DNA of 44,572 bases, taken from assembly GCF_963678635.1 (NCBI RefSeq), contig NC_087065.1, positions 71,011,573 to 71,056,144 of the forward strand, read 5' to 3'. The position numbers were made by a program, and so were the translations under genes. Positions 28,307 through 39,690 of this stretch are shown in pieces (the stretch's first letter is position 1; each line of letters starts with the position of its first letter). The stretch is from Symsagittifera roscoffensis. Its lineage: Eukaryota > Xenacoelomorpha > Acoela > Convolutidae. Under the pieces are notes generated by a model that worked only from the letters and a program-made list of their open reading frames with translations, had not been told where the DNA came from and made no database searches.

Positions 28307-28599
28307 ATGGGCATTATTGAGCTTGTTGAACAAACTTGGGAACATCGGAAGCCTCAGCAGCTGGAACCTCAATCTGGATATGACTAATTTGGTATCTTAC
28401 ACCTGAAAAGTGTGAAAACCTGAAATAATTTCATCAATTTTTATGTGACATATACGAACGAACTCTTCTTTTTTTAATTTTGAAAACCTTGAACCAAAAG
28501 CTATTTTTCAAAGAGTTTCATTTGGAAGAATTCCGTATTGAAGGAAGACCAAAAATCATGAGTGGAGAATTTGCTAATTGAATACTCTGACTACTTTGC

Positions 28600-29420
28600 C
28601 AACCATATATATTGACTTACAGATAAAGCTGTCACCTGAACACCAACGTCCCCTTTTCACACAAGGATACATTTGCGACACGAATTGACAGTTGAACTTG
28701 CCCTAATGCATTAGTTTGGACTGATAACAACTTTATCGCATTCAGAATACAGTAGTCCACGGTTTTTTCATAGAAAACTGTTGGGCAAATTGCGATTGTT
28801 GATTTACCTTAAGCGAATTAACCACTCAATGAAAACTGATTACAACAACAGCAGCTTTCCAGTTTCAAACTTGACCGATTCATCAAACCACTTTGCTTTG
28901 AAATTTTGATTACCAACTTAGATGGCTCTCAAGCTTATCACGCAATTTTTGGCATGTAACTTTTGGCGTTCAACATGAAGAACGTAGAGATTTAAATGCC
29001 TTGCTCAAGGTTTAAGTAGATCTTTGACGGGATTTAGTTCATTTATAACCCACTACCTGGATCCATCATAGCAGCTAATTTGTGTAATCAAATCACGGAT
29101 GACATAGGAAGTACTATAAATAACTTTGGTTAACTCAAACCAACACTTTCCAAAATTTTTCAGAGCATAACGAAGTCATCGCTTAATTTGTTACCAAATA
29201 AGTGTGAAAATGAAAATGAACGAAAAAAACTTCTTTGCACTATTTTTACACCTACAGGAGTGTCGCTTGAACACGAAGAATTTTCATCGTTTCTAAAAAA
29301 AAAAAACTGTTAAACTTTTTAAAAAAATACCGGTTTCGTTCAAATCTTTAGGCACTTTGTCCAAAACTTAAGCGAAAATTTAAAACAATTTTATCGTATA
29401 CTGAGAAAAAACAAATGAAA
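28600..29420 (+). pseudogene. Gypsy 1 reverse transcriptase, heavily eroded
   Basis: Short RT blocks appear in changing frames: LTVELALMH and LITTL near 28690, GKLRLLIYLKRINHSMKTDY near 28785-28840, DGSQAYHAI near 28920-28950 (matching the motif with the first catalytic Asp), LLAFNMK near 28960, and a thumb-like GVSLEHEEFSSFL near 29260. The YxDD box region reads ITDDIGSTINNFG near 29095-29130. The blocks are in the right order and spacing for a Ty3/Gypsy RT. No frame exceeds about 40 codons. Confidence 0.65.
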
Positions 29421-29439
29421 CCATAAAAGACCTGAAGTT

Positions 29440-29900
29440 TTAAAACATGACCTAGTTCCAGCTACCAACGAACATAGCACTTCGTTTGCCATAACCAGGG
29501 TTATAATACGTAATACTTTGTTACCCCAGCTTTCATCGATTCGGTTTTGTGATTATGGTTGAAGAATAAATGAAAACTGACAACAAAGTTAAAATGAAAT
29601 TGTAAGCACCCGTTTACTCTGGTTGAATACTCTTCAACACATCGCAAGTGAAGTTCTCCATCTACTATTGAGAGTTTTTAGCGCTCTATTTCGCTTTTCC
29701 CCTTTTTTCTCATTTCGCAGACGCATTTTTTCTAAACCAAAACAATGCCAACCTCGGCATCGAATTTTTTGTATCGCATCATGGCTTTTAAAAACATTTT
29801 CGCGCATGTTTCTGGAAAAACAGTTTATGCAGCAGACTTTTTGTCAAGATGCAAATCGATCCATCAGCTTTACTCTCATTGAAACTAACATATAAACTTT
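29440..29900 (+). pseudogene. Gypsy 1 RNase H remnant
   Basis: The clearest part is HVSGKTVYAADFLSRC near 29800-29850, matching the 'I.GK.N.AADFLSR' end of Gypsy RNase H. The 29623-29895 open frame overlaps it in another frame and is probably a shadow. Nothing upstream to 29500 can be aligned with confidence. Confidence 0.55.
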
Positions 29901-30239
29901 CAGAAAGAAAGATTTAGAATGACACGACAGCAAAAATGCCTGATGCATCGCTGAACCTAGTTGACTCAGTGGAAAATGCATTCTCCTGAACGAACTCTAC
30001 CACGATTGAAAAAAAACTTTATGAAACTTGTATCCGCGAATTAAACGTTCGAGAAGATCCCGACTTGTTAGTCCCACATAATTCTGTCAGTCTCAGTCCT
30101 GCTAACTTTTTTCAAGACCTGAATTTAAATCTTGAAATGCTAAAATTGAAATAAGAACAAGAAAAAGATACCGATATAGAAACAGTGAAGAATTGAATAA
30201 GAAATGTACTAATTCCAATCCTCCTATACGAGATTGATT

Positions 30240-31150
30240 GCAGGAAAAATATGACAAGCAGTTTAATCAGCTGATAATTGAAGCCTGAGTACTTTACAGA
30301 AAAGTCTACGACGATAAGCAACAGATAAAATTTAAACAATACTGCCAGTCACAACACCTGTGGAAGGAAGTTGTGTACAGACTTCTAAGTTCTCCAACTG
30401 GTGAACATATAGGAGGAATGACCAGAACAGCCGAACAATTCAGGAAACGCTTCTATTTTCCTGATTTCAACGACTTATTAGCAAACACTGTAAAAAACTG
30501 CTTGACGTGCTTGCAACTCAGAAAAGCAACGGCGAAATTTCAAGTTCCACCGCTTCAATTAATTTTCTCATTACAATTTTTGCCCGGATACATGATGCAA
30601 AACTATTTCAATTGACCTCTGAAGTCACCTTTGTTCTTGCTCACTGGAATCGATGTTTGTTTTCTAGAAACTTATTTGCTGCACCCTTGACAACTTTTGG
30701 AGCAGATACTATTTCACGAGATTTCACGAAAATTTTTTCATTCATACTCACACACCGAAAAAGAGAAGAGCAGATCTTGGAAAGACATTCACGTCAGAAC
30801 TGATGCATACTTTGATAACTCAGCTCAAAATTGAAATCAACCGTGCGACAGTAAATTGGCACAGCTGATGGATCACTTAAACTTCCTTCATAGATATTGA
30901 GATTGAACAGTCACAAACAATAGTGAGATTGGCACAAATTGTCCCATTGGCAACATTTATTCATAATTAATCATAATATTCATCAATCGGGTGTTGTCCA
31001 AGCTCAGTTTTCCATAAAAGAAAACCGACAAAACCTCTTGATCTTCTTTTTTCGACAGAAACAAAAGAAGTAGTGACAGTAGAATCAGAATTTGTTACAT
31101 CAATCCAGGAGGCGATGCAGGAAGTTTCAAAGACACAAAAAAAACTTACT
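30240..31150 (+). pseudogene. Gypsy 1 integrase, HHCC domain and eroded core
   Basis: The 30373-30615 frame reads SSPTGEHIGGMTRTAEQFRK, RFYFPDFNDLL and KNCLTCLQLRK, i.e. the H-x-H / C-x-x-C zinc-binding region of retroviral-type integrases. Then come PPLQLIF and LPGYMMQ, where the first catalytic Asp block should follow. In other frames are LTGIDVCF and a broken LLHPXQLL segment near 30640-30690. The rest of the core is not recognisable until SSIGCCPSSVF-type sequence near 30980. The catalytic DDE triad is not intact. Confidence 0.7.
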
Positions 31151-31840
31151 CTTCTTATACCAAAGAAACCGAACCTTTTATGACCAGAAAGTATTCAAAC
31201 AGCCACTCAAGATTCTTTCATTCTGTCTATTTCTGAATTCTCTGTCGGTTACTCCATCAGACTTTGGAAGCAAATCAATGCAAGTTTGGATAACATTGTA
31301 CAGAGTTGAAAATTTATTTACAGTTTCCAAATACATCAAACGAACTATTCGCAGCGTGTTCATCGAACTCGGCTCCGTCCATTTCAAGCGCAGCATCAAT
31401 CAGACGACAGTGAACCGATTGATTTGACAAAAATCGTGGTTGATACTTTGCTAGGCAATTACGGAATTGTGCCAGGATTGTTTGACGACTACTTGCCAAA
31501 GTTGCTCGAAGGCATTCAGCCGCAGAAGAACGACTAAGAAGCGATCCAAAGCGCACATGGAACAGTTCATTTATCAATTTCGATAGGTAGGCCTCTAGCA
31601 CCAGCAGTACGCGCACCAGAAGCAGCAGCTTTCTTGTCAATTTTTTCATTGTTACCTTCACCACCACCTCCAACACTAGCAGTACCATCACCTGACTCTC
31701 CGCTGGACACAGTTCCGGGGCAACTAGCTCCACCCCAACCAGATGGAATCAAGGTCTCACTCGTCATTAGCCAACCAATAATTGAGCGGGAGGAGCACCT
31801 GAGAATGATGGTAGGAAAATTTACAAATTAGATCAACTCT
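31150..31840 (+). pseudogene. Gypsy 1 integrase C terminus / Pro-rich tail
   Basis: Near 31430-31540 one frame reads LTKIVVDTLLGNYGIVPGLF and DDYLPKLLEGIQPQKND. A second frame (31634-31831) has a Pro/Ser-rich run (LLPSPPPPTLAVPSPDSP, GQLAPPQPDGIKV). This has the composition of the end of pol in this Gypsy lineage. A minus-strand frame at 31314-31733 is more likely its shadow. Function beyond 'retroelement tail' is not claimed. Confidence 0.45.
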
Positions 31841-31849
31841 TGCAAGAAG

Positions 31850-33207
31850 AACCACCACGAACTAAACGAATAGCAACAGCTGAAGCCAGAGATCGAGTTT
31901 GGGGCCAGCCTAAATTCAGCGACGACGTTTAAGTTCACCCAATACCACGGCGAGAAAACCAGCGACAAAACCATACCAGTCTGACCTCGTAATTCGCTCT
32001 GATTTTTTTTTTCAAAACTAGCGGGTGGACTATTCAAAAACATCAGCAGATCGTAGCCTGAAAAGCTTCACAGATACTCTTTGAATTGAAATGCAGTTCA
32101 CAAGTGTTATCTAAAGTGCTTGAGAAAAATCTCTTAAATGGTTCCGGACTAAATTTTTAATTGAATTTTTGAAAAGTTTAATGTGGCAAAAGACTGAAGA
32201 ACAAAAAATATTGGGCCTCGTTGAGAAACAAACAAAAAAAGCATAACACAGCTTCCATAAGACCAGCGCGCCTTCACGCAGCGCCCCTGATGCTCAGGGA
32301 AGTTCAAAAATCACAATAAACCAATGATCAGATGATCATGATGGGCAGAACAGGTAAGAAAATATGGAGCAAAAACCTGATTCTCCGCAGCCAATTGGAA
32401 GCTTCTGACATAGTTCAATCGAGGCTGCTCTCGATCAACCCTTAAATCCCATACAAACTAGCAATCGATGCTTCAATTAGTACTTACAAAATTTCACTTG
32501 AAATAAAAGTTCTTGCAAAAGATGATGCACGCAAAAAGAGTAAAAATATCATCAGAAAAAGGCGTCGACAACTCAAGGAAAACTAAGTCAAGTTTTTTTT
32601 TCAGGCAGTAAGGCCTTAATGAGGCTGAAAAACGACATTAGTAAAGACAATACAAGACACTAGAAAGTCTAGAGCATGTTTCGAAGCGTTTATATTAACT
32701 CAGAAGTATGTGCTACAAAGTACAATTTGCTGTCTGGGTGAAAAAAAAAAGAAAAACGCGAACAAAATCGACAAATCAAGTCAATGTTATTTTATCGGAA
32801 ACAAATTTGCAATAAATGAAGCTACTGCGTCGATTGAAAAGATTGATTTAGCAACAGGAATCAAAATCACGGTAGCAATTTAGAAACACGACCTAATTCA
32901 ATCGAGCGAAACTATTTAAACACAAAATTATACGGCAGAAAAGTAACGACAAAGATGCGTCATGACGAAACAGTACGAGGAGCTGTACTAGCTATCCGAA
33001 ACGACAGTTTTTGCCGTTCAAGTTTAGTTGCAGTTGATAAAGTAATTTCTTACTAAGTTTTTTTTATACCATAAACTATCCTTAAAACTTGATTTCATAA
33101 TCTTTCATTTTCCCCAATATCTCGACTCAAATTGGCTCAACAATAACTTTCTTTTTAAACCATTATGATGCAATGTGTTTTCCTCCAAAATGCATTTTTT
33201 CAAATAG
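31850..33207. other. no recognisable gene; possible retroelement debris
   Basis: Only weak fragments are visible: RHAAP-like text near 32270 (RPARLHAAPLMLREVQ) and KLAIDASISTYKISLEIKV near 32455-32515. The latter recalls the start of a Gypsy RNase H ('L..DAS') but is too short to call. No LTR, RNA gene or long ORF is seen. Confidence 0.3.
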
Positions 33208-33717
33208 ACCATAATCCTAGTGCTAGATAGATATTCTATGATGAAAACAGTAAAAGCTATCAAAATTAATTGTAAGTTTTTTACCTGAGTCATTGTTAAC
33301 TTATCCAGTCAAAAATTCAATCATCCGCTAAATTTTTTCCTAAGAGGTTATGCAGCGTCCCTGTTAGAATCCATGTATTTGATATCAAATCTGGAGCTCA
33401 AGTTAAATTTGCTTAACTACGTAAACAATGAAAACTAACTGCATGAACCATTAGAGATAGATTGATCAGAATAGAGAGAGAATAAAATTTTCCATTTTTG
33501 CTCAGGATTGCTCCGATCGATGAGATAGAATCTAGAGAATTAGATCTGACCCGAGCATTCCTCATGGCAAAAGATGCCTAACCACTCGAAACAAACTGAA
33601 ACAAAATCAAAAATTGTTCACCGGTAGTGAACATAAAAGCTCGAGAACTTTAAAAATCAGACACAAAAGACTGTATATGACAGTAGTGGACATTGAAAAA
33701 AAAATCATAATAAAAGT
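33208..33717. repeat. 0.8-kb repeat, copy 1 (upstream part)
   Basis: Starting at TCCTAGTGCTAGATAG, this matches 37912-38460 with insertions and deletions (AATTGTAAGTTTTTTACCTG, GGAGCTCAAGTT, ATGCCTAA.CACTCGAAAC). The match continues into the first 250 bases of the 5' LTR and, in the second copy, into the LTR-like sequence at 38461-38707. It has no ORF of note. Confidence 0.6.
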
Positions 33718-34152
33718 TGTGATACGAGAAATCATCTTAGTTAAAACTCTTAGTTTAAAGCTTGAAGAGAATAAATATATGAACGTACCTGATCTCCTGA
33801 AGCGTAGTAAATTGTTGCAGAAGGAACTCTTAATTTTTTGCTTTTTAATCGATATCAGTTGAGTTCGACCAACTATCACCCTGTGTCAATCAAGATAGAT
33901 TCTCATGAAATTAAACAACGTATCCAGGAATGTGTTGCTATAAATGTCGAGAAATTTTTGGTAAAAAATTACAAAAAATTAAAACACGCGAACAAAATTT
34001 TTAAATTCTTTTCGACATATCGTGTTACTGTGTATACTTTTCTCGTTGATAACAACTATAAAAATCAATCAAATTTTTAATTATGTATCCTTAACATCAA
34101 TCTCAAAAAAAAACTTCACAATAAATCGAATTCCTTTCACCAATCCGTAACA
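33718..34152 (+). repeat. Gypsy 2 5' LTR
   Basis: The limits are TG at 33718 and CA at 34152, about 435 bases, matching 39701-40138 at perhaps 70-75% by eye. Shared landmarks are AGAAATCATC near the start, AAATATATGAAC, TGTATACTTTTC, AACAACTATAAA and CCTTTCACCAATCCGTAACA against CCTTTCACTGATCCACAACA at the end. The divergence between the LTRs implies an old insertion. No target-site duplication is obvious. Confidence 0.65.
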
Positions 34153-34153
34153 G

Positions 34154-34171
34154 TGGTGTCCAATAGCTCGG
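34154..34171 (+). promoter_or_regulatory. primer-binding-site candidate
   Basis: TGGTGTCCAATAGCTCGG begins one base after the LTR. A TGG start here is expected where a tRNA 3' CCA end pairs to prime minus-strand synthesis. I could not say which tRNA. Confidence 0.5.
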
Positions 34172-34199
34172 CCGGATGTTTTCTTTGGATGATCACGCT

Positions 34200-34920
34200 C
34201 AGAGAATGAAACTTACTAGGCTACAGACACAACGTATCCCACAGGCCTTCAAAAGACAAACTTTTTCCTCAATCACTTGATTTCTTGAAGTTGAGGAGTC
34301 TTTTTTCCAAAAAAACTCTCAGCGAGATGACGTTTAATGAGATCCACACTGTGTCCGAGTCTACTGCAGATCCATAGACATTGTCCTTGCTGAAAGAGCC
34401 ATATTCCTATCGACTGTTCCGAACTAAGGAGAGTCTCACGACGACTTTCTTGCAAGAATTCTTGAAGCTGCTGGGTACTGTTAGTTTTTGAACTTAAGGA
34501 CACCGCTGATGAGGAAGACAAGATGATACAAAAGAAAGTCATCTGAGGAATTAGATCAGCAGACTCTAAACTCAAGTTATTTGAGACAAGTTTACTTAAA
34601 ACAGACATAAGTCTTACTGATATGAAAAATATTTCATAGTTTAGCGATCAAGTACAGCACTTTGTTGGTACCTTGGTAGTTAATAATAAGAAAAAAATGC
34701 ACACAATTCTAAATCAATCTTCAGAAAACCAAGAATTGTTAAAAAGTCTTGAATTAGCAATAAATCGGAATGTCCAAACTGCGGAAGAAAACCGCACTGG
34801 CTTAAGTCTTTTCCTTCAGCGGGTAAGAATTGTAAGCCCTGTTGTAAGATAGCACATTTTGCAATATAGTGTCAAAGTAATTTGAGCAACAACAACACAG
34901 GTGGCAGTAGATTCAATAAG
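34200..34920 (+). pseudogene. Gypsy 2 gag remnant with zinc knuckle
   Basis: In shifting frames the strand reads SIDIVLAERAIFLSTV and GESHDDFLARILEAAGYC near 34360-34475. Near 34760-34870 it reads CPNCGRKPHWLKSFP, then AGKNCKPCCKIAHFAI. The latter carries paired C-x-x-C knuckles of retroviral nucleocapsid type (the first with His but a Phe in place of the last Cys). The open frame on the minus strand at 34273-34608 is a shadow. Confidence 0.65.
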
Positions 34921-34933
34921 AGAATAAACCATC

Positions 34934-35323
34934 TTGCTGATGGGGGTCAGTTCTCAGAGTGGGAATATAAAAGCTCGGAGAATGGCACTAAAGAAGGATT
35001 GTTTCGCATCAAGTCTCATCCGCATTGTCGCCGCATGGGAAAGTGTTTTCCTTGATGAAACTGAGATGAAAATGCATGTGGACACATGTCCTGATACATC
35101 ACTGATATCGTCGAGCGTCTGGGAGAAGCTTGGAAGACCTACGCTGGATGGAACTGCTCGGAAAATAGAAGCGTACTATGGACACAAGCTATGTTTTAAA
35201 GGAACAGCGTTTTTTGACCTGACATTGATGGTCGATTCTACTCAAAACTACCCCCTGGCAATTGTACGATCAAACAAGGCTTTCGGACTCCTTGGACGCG
35301 ACCCCTTGTCAACCAATATTTGA
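34934..35323 (+). pseudogene. Gypsy 2 aspartic protease
   Basis: A 129-codon open frame reads MKMHVDTCPDTSLISSSVWE (the DTG active site is DTC here, with CPDT following), KLGRPTLDGTARKIEAYYGH, and VRSNKAFGLLGRDPLSTNI at its end. 'A..LLGRD' is the usual flap/end motif of this Gypsy lineage. It is the longest intact pol fragment, but it lost the catalytic glycine and is presumably dead. Confidence 0.7.
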
Positions 35324-35339
35324 TACAATTGACGACAGT

Positions 35340-36130
35340 CAAAGGATACAAGGCCCAGATGAAACTGAAGCCTGGAGTGATCCAATTTTCTACAAAACAT
35401 GCGAAGTTCAGCTCGGATTAGTTTCCAATGCATCAGCAGTCGTGTGACAGAAACAGAAAAATTGCGAGCGCAGACTTTGTGCCGGCTACAAAGTTCAATT
35501 CAATGGCAAGTAATGGACGAAAACTACCCATTAGCCGACATAGAGACAAAATTCACAGCTTGCATGGAACCAAGTTAGTTTGATGAGCTGACCTCTCAGA
35601 CGCTTGCCATCAAATCAATATTGATAAGGAAGCAACCAACGCCAAACAGGGGCCGTTCAAGATGTGTCGACTACTTCAAGGATTGAAGATCACTTCCTGG
35701 ATCTCCCAAAACTGCATTTAGAACCCACTCAAAGGAATCAAAGGCGTGATTATCTTTCAAGATGATCTGCTTGTCTTCAGAGCTTTACGCGAGCTATACG
35801 AAAAGCGTATGGCGGCAGTCTATCGAATACTCAGAGAAAAAAACTCAGCTTCAAGGAGACCAAGTTAAACTCGAAAACACTCACAACTGTTTCCGTTTCA
35901 GGCTATTCAGTTTCAGCTGATGGAATCCAACCTAATAACAGGCTTGTTCAAGAGATTTGGAGCACGTTGTTACGCACGAACCACAAAGGACTTCAATCCT
36001 TTTTTTGGGCTCGCAAATTTCTACGGAACATGATTCCGGCTTTTACCACCAAGATGCTCCAACTCAACGCCTTGCTGAGTCAAGTTTCGGAGTGGACAGA
36101 GGAATACAACAAATGCTTTCAGAGTATCAA
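35340..36130 (+). pseudogene. Gypsy 2 reverse transcriptase
   Basis: Blocks in order: QLGLVSNASAV-like junk, ADLSDACHQINID (first catalytic Asp block) near 35587-35625, CRLLQGLKITSWI near 35660-35700, GVIIFQDDLLVFRA near 35750-35790 (the YxDD box, here FQDD), LREKNSAS, and NPFFGLANFYGTMIPAF near 35997-36045 (thumb, 'FLG...YY..F.P'). Stops and shifts separate the blocks. The order and spacing are those of Ty3/Gypsy pol. Confidence 0.7.
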
Positions 36131-36600
36131 ATAAAAACTCTGCTGAAAATAGTTGTGCAACCCTACTCGATGGACACAGAAATGACTGTGACAACCTATG
36201 CACCCAGGTTTTCTCACAAGAAATACTTCCAGTGATCTACATTTCAAAGAATCTATCAATAATTGAGCGCCACCATTCCAACATGAAACGAAAAGCTTTG
36301 GCATTTGTGTTTGGGATCAGACGACTGAAACCGTTCTTACTGGGGCGAAAAGTTGCTCTAAAACAGGTCACAAACCCTTGCAGCACCTCTTCGCACCAGA
36401 CGGAGAGATAACGGAAACAGTATCATCTAGAACAACCAGATGAGCTATTGGGCTGATAGAACTTGACTACAAGTTGAAACATGAGCCAGGAGAGCAGATA
36501 CCACATGCGCACGCTCTAAGCAGACTACATTTCGACGACAAGACACCAGAAGAGAAATACTATTACTTTCAGAATGATCTCTCCTTCGCAGACACGCACA
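36130..36600 (+). pseudogene. Gypsy 2 RNase H, copy a
   Basis: Colinear with the better copy at 37423, this one has MTVTTYAPRFSHKKYFQ near 36183, LLGRK-like text near 36345 and HALSRL-type sequence near 36509. Near 36600 it runs on into sequence coding TI*LNIIKKHF. It is heavily shifted. Confidence 0.55.
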
Positions 36601-36699
36601 CAATTTAGTTGAACATTATCAAAAAACACTTCTAATCGAATAGAATTTTTTGCGTTTCTCCAACGAGTACTAATGGTGCATAAAAGCATGTCCAAAGCG

Positions 36700-37150
36700 A
36701 AAAAAAGTACCAGCAGAGCTTTTTTTCCGGGACGAATAGTCAGATTTACTATTATCAAAGGTTTTGACGTATGTGAAAAAATCTTCTTCAGGAGGAAAAA
36801 GAAACAGAAGCACAGCCTGTAACTTTCATCATTGGACATGGAACCAACACATCATGGATCCATCAAAATCTATCAGAATGGACTGTTCTTGTCAGCGACA
36901 ACTAGATTGCGAGATGCAGTCAAGAGACCAATACCAAGTATATAACGATTCTTATTGCCAATGATGATTTTCCAGTGCAACATAAACACGAGAAACAACC
37001 ATCACCAACTCCAATTGATCAGTTTGAACCGATCTCAGATAAACCTAAACGATCTTCAAGTTTCCGGAAACCGGCCAAACACTACTGAGATCCTGTACCG
37101 ACATATCTTCTTAGAAAAAGAGGGATGGGTTGATGATCTGAGGATGTGAT
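36700..37150 (+). pseudogene. Gypsy 2 pol C-terminal segment, copy a
   Basis: The segment encodes VTFIIGHGTNTSWIHQNLSE and WTVLVSDN (about 36820-36905), then EKQPSPTPIDQFEPISDKP (about 36990-37050) and a purine-rich AGAAAAAGAGGGATGGG before LTR-like GGATGTGATGT (about 37141). The same segment occurs at 39330-39700 immediately before the true 3' LTR. So a second pol end lies inside the element, which is evidence of duplication or recombination between copies. Confidence 0.6.
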
Positions 37151-37179
37151 GTATCAAACAAGAAATTTGTTCGAAAACA

Positions 37180-37420
37180 GGCGTGCCATCCTAGTCCCCG
37201 GAAAAAGAAGTGATGCTTCAGAGTAGGCAGTTGGCGATGTTTTCTCACAAGAAGGACATCTAGTGATCTACATTTCACGGAAGCAATCGTCAGCTGAGCG
37301 CAACTACTCAAACATAGGACCAGAAGTTTTGGAAATCGTCTTTGTGGTCACACGACTGAAACAGTTCATACTGCAACGCAAGATCTTTTTAAAAACAGAT
37401 CCCTCCTCCCAGAACAAAGA
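37180..37420 (+). pseudogene. Gypsy 2 RNase H, copy b (fragment)
   Basis: The fragment reads AVGDVFSQEGHLVIYISRKQ and SSAERNYSNIGPEVLEIVFV, then VTRLKQFI near 37350-37370. It then joins copy c at about 37420, where MTVTTDSSEQAVGGV starts the domain again. Confidence 0.6.
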
Positions 37421-37422
37421 AA

Positions 37423-37926
37423 ATGACTGTGACCACCGATTCTTCAGAGCAGGCAGTTGGCGGGGTACTCTCAAAAGAAGGACATCTAGTGATCTACATT
37501 TCACGGAAGCAATCGTCAGCTGAGCTCAACTACTCCAATTTTAAACTTGAAGTTTTGGCAATCGTGTTTGTCGTCAAACGACTGAAACAAAACATACTAG
37601 GGCACAAGTTCCTTCTAAAAACAGATCACAAACCCTTGCAGTACTTTTTTGCGCCAGACGGAGAGATACCGAAAACAGTATCAGCTAGAATAACCAAATG
37701 GGCTTCTGCGCTGATGGGATTTGATTACAATGAAATATGTGCCAGGAGAGCAGATACACCATACAGACTGCGTTTCGACAACAAGACACCAGAAAAGAAA
37801 ATTTGTTTTTTCTTTCTTCAAAATGATCTCTTCTTCGTACATGCGCAGACAATCAAGCTGAAAGACATCGAAAGTGACCTGCAATCGAATATAACTTTTT
37901 GCGTTTCAAATCCTAGTGCTAGATAG
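37423..37926 (+). pseudogene. Gypsy 2 RNase H, copy c (open frame)
   Basis: This is a 167-codon open frame, the longest in the element. It shows TTDSSEQAVGGVLSKEGHLV (first catalytic Asp in TDSS), YISRKQSSAELNYSNFKLEV (E of 'ELNYS...E'), VKRLKQNILGHKFLLKTDHK (Asp in KTDHKPL), QYFFAPDGEIP and ARITKWASALMGFDYNEI. These are the RNase H motifs of Ty3/Gypsy. The frame then enters the spacer to integrase and is cut at NITFCVSN by the 37912 repeat. Confidence 0.8.
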
Positions 37927-38707
37927 TTATCAAAATTGATTGTAAATTTTTTACCTGAGTCTGTATCAAAAAAAGTAACCACCATCAAAAGTTTTTTCTT
38001 AAGAGGCTTCGCAACACCCCTTCTTGACGTCTTGTTTTTGATATTAGCCATTTTGATGTAAATAATAAGCAAGTCATATATTAACAATTAACTGGAGCTC
38101 AAGTTTACAAGTTTTTATAAACTTAACTATCTAAACAATGTTAAAAAATAACTCTATGAACCATTGAAGACAGATTTAACCCAGCTATAAAACAACTGAT
38201 CAGAATAGAAAGAGATTAAATTTTCGAATTGTGCTCGTAATTTCTCCCATCGATGAGATCAAATCTAGAGGAAAAGGTTTGACCCAAGTATTCATTATCG
38301 CAAGATATGCCTAATCACTCGAAACATATTGAACGTTTTTGAAAACTAATTGCCGGTAATGCCAATTATTAAGATAACAGCTCGAGATCAACCAACCTTT
38401 ACATTACATATCAGACGCAAAAAAGTGTATAGGGCAGATGTGGACAAAACTAAAATAATTATGATGAACTCAGAAATCATTGTAGTTAGGACTCTTAGTA
38501 TGAAATTTAAAATAAAAAATACACACACCTACCTGATTTGTTGAAGGAAAATAAATTCTTTCAGAAGTAAAACTATCTTCAATGCTTTCTCCTCATTATC
38601 AGCTGAGATTAACCAACTATCTCAATCATAATATATTTTCGTGATATTAATCAACCCTAACCATGAATGCGATGCTATATGTCACATCGATTATATTTTT
38701 GGTCAAG
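37912..38707. repeat. 0.8-kb repeat, copy 2, inserted between RNase H and integrase
   Basis: It matches 33208-33960 (TCCTAGTGCTAGATAG start; ends near ATTTTTGGTCAAGAT) and includes an LTR-like 250-base stretch from 38461 (TGATGAACTCAGAAATCATT). The pol sequence resumes at about 38715 with KRIESGD-type coding, which normally follows the RNase H-integrase linker. So this is an insertion, or a recombination product, inside the element. Confidence 0.55.
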
Positions 38708-38715
38708 ATTTCTTC

Positions 38716-39210
38716 AAAAGGATGTCGTCAAACGGATAGAAAGCGGCGATTGAAGACAGTGGTCAGAAGCTAAATCACACTTCAAGAAGGAAGCTGAGTC
38801 AGTGACAATGCGACAAGGCATCATATACAGGGGCATCGTTCTTTTCGTACCGCTGTGATTCAGAAGATAAGTTATGAATGATGCCCACAAGATACATTCA
38901 AAAACACAGGCAACAGAAACGGCTTCAAGAATGGTTGCTTGGTGGCATGCCATGTCACAAGACGTGGAAGGACATAACTCAAAATGCGAGATCTGTCAAA
39001 AAAGCAGACCATCGCTGAAGAAAACAGTTTCCAAGTGGCCAGCAGCAGACATAGGGGAAAGAATCTATATAGATAGACTGGGCCCACATCAAATAGCATT
39101 GACTAGATCGGTTGCTGTTGATGCAGGAAGTGGCAGTATCGAAGCATTACTGACCGATGATAGTAATTTGCAAGATTTGGAGTATCAGAAACGATCGAAT
39201 TTGTGAGCGA
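38716..39210 (+). pseudogene. Gypsy 2 integrase, zinc domain and broken core
   Basis: The text reads RQWSEAKSHFKKEAESVTMR, then GIIYRGIVLFVPL and, in the 38874-39206 frame, NDAHKIHSKTQATETASRMV and AWWHAMSQDVEGHNSKCEIC then QKSRPSL (H-x-H and C-x-x-C of the zinc domain). Next come KKTVSKWPAADIGERIYIDR and a VDAGSGSIEALL block (second part of the core). Near 39170 the sequence skips to ETIEF and then the C-terminal TPAELVLGQKI, so much of the catalytic core is deleted. Confidence 0.75.
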
Positions 39211-39690
39211 TGACTGAAAAACATGGTGCAAGACCTAGGGAATTCAGAATGCGTAGAAACACAACCGAAGCGAAGGAAAAACACCAGCAGAACTTGTACT
39301 TGGACAAAAAATCAGATCAAATATCATCAATTGTTTTGACGTATATGAAAACAACCTCGTCTAGCCAACAAAGATACCCAAGGACAGCCTGCAGCTTTCA
39401 TCATTCGAAGTGGAATCAACACATCGTGGATCTAAACCAATCGATCAGAACGGACTGTTCTTGTAAGCGACAACCACTTTGCGAGATACAACTGGAGACC
39501 AAAACCACTGATGAAACGAGTGACATAGTCGATGATGGAACTCCAGTGCATCATGGAAACGAACAACAACCTTCACCAACTCCATACGATCAACCTGAAG
39601 TAATCTCAGACGAATCAGAACAATCTTCAACTTTCCTGAAACGAAAAAAAATAATGCGGAGATCCTATAGCAACAGATCTTTTTAGAAAA
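39211..39690 (+). pseudogene. Gypsy 2 integrase C terminus, copy b
   Basis: In one frame TPAELVLGQKIRSNI is visible near 39282-39325. The segment at 39370-39480 encodes AAFIIRSGINTSWI-like sequence, and 39560-39640 encodes NNNLHQLHTIN or, in the alternative frame, EQQPSPTPYDQPEVISDESE. It matches the copy at 36700-37150. The open frame 39210-39686 mixes these. Confidence 0.55.

Larger units (their letters stand above)
27000..31840 (+). mobile_element. decayed Ty3/Gypsy retroelement 1 (no LTRs seen)
   Basis: Patches appear in the order protease, RT, RNase H, integrase, integrase C terminus, all on the + strand and in many frames. The left part (27000-27500) should hold gag, but only short repeats and Gln/Asn-rich fragments are visible, including a direct duplication of ATTATAAGCAAAACTTTG at about 27253 and 27293. 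I could find no LTR pair flanking it. Sub-parts are listed separately. The decay is heavier than in the second Gypsy element. Confidence 0.75.

Noticed and set aside
31314-31733. 139-codon minus-strand ORF, Val/Leu-rich
   Set aside because: It is antisense to the pol C-terminal and Pro-rich segment of the first Gypsy element.
32340-32600. Gypsy RNase H fragment (KLAIDASIS)
   Set aside because: Only one short motif-like phrase, with no supporting blocks on either side.
34273-34608. 111-codon minus-strand ORF
   Set aside because: It is the complement of gag sequence of the second Gypsy element.
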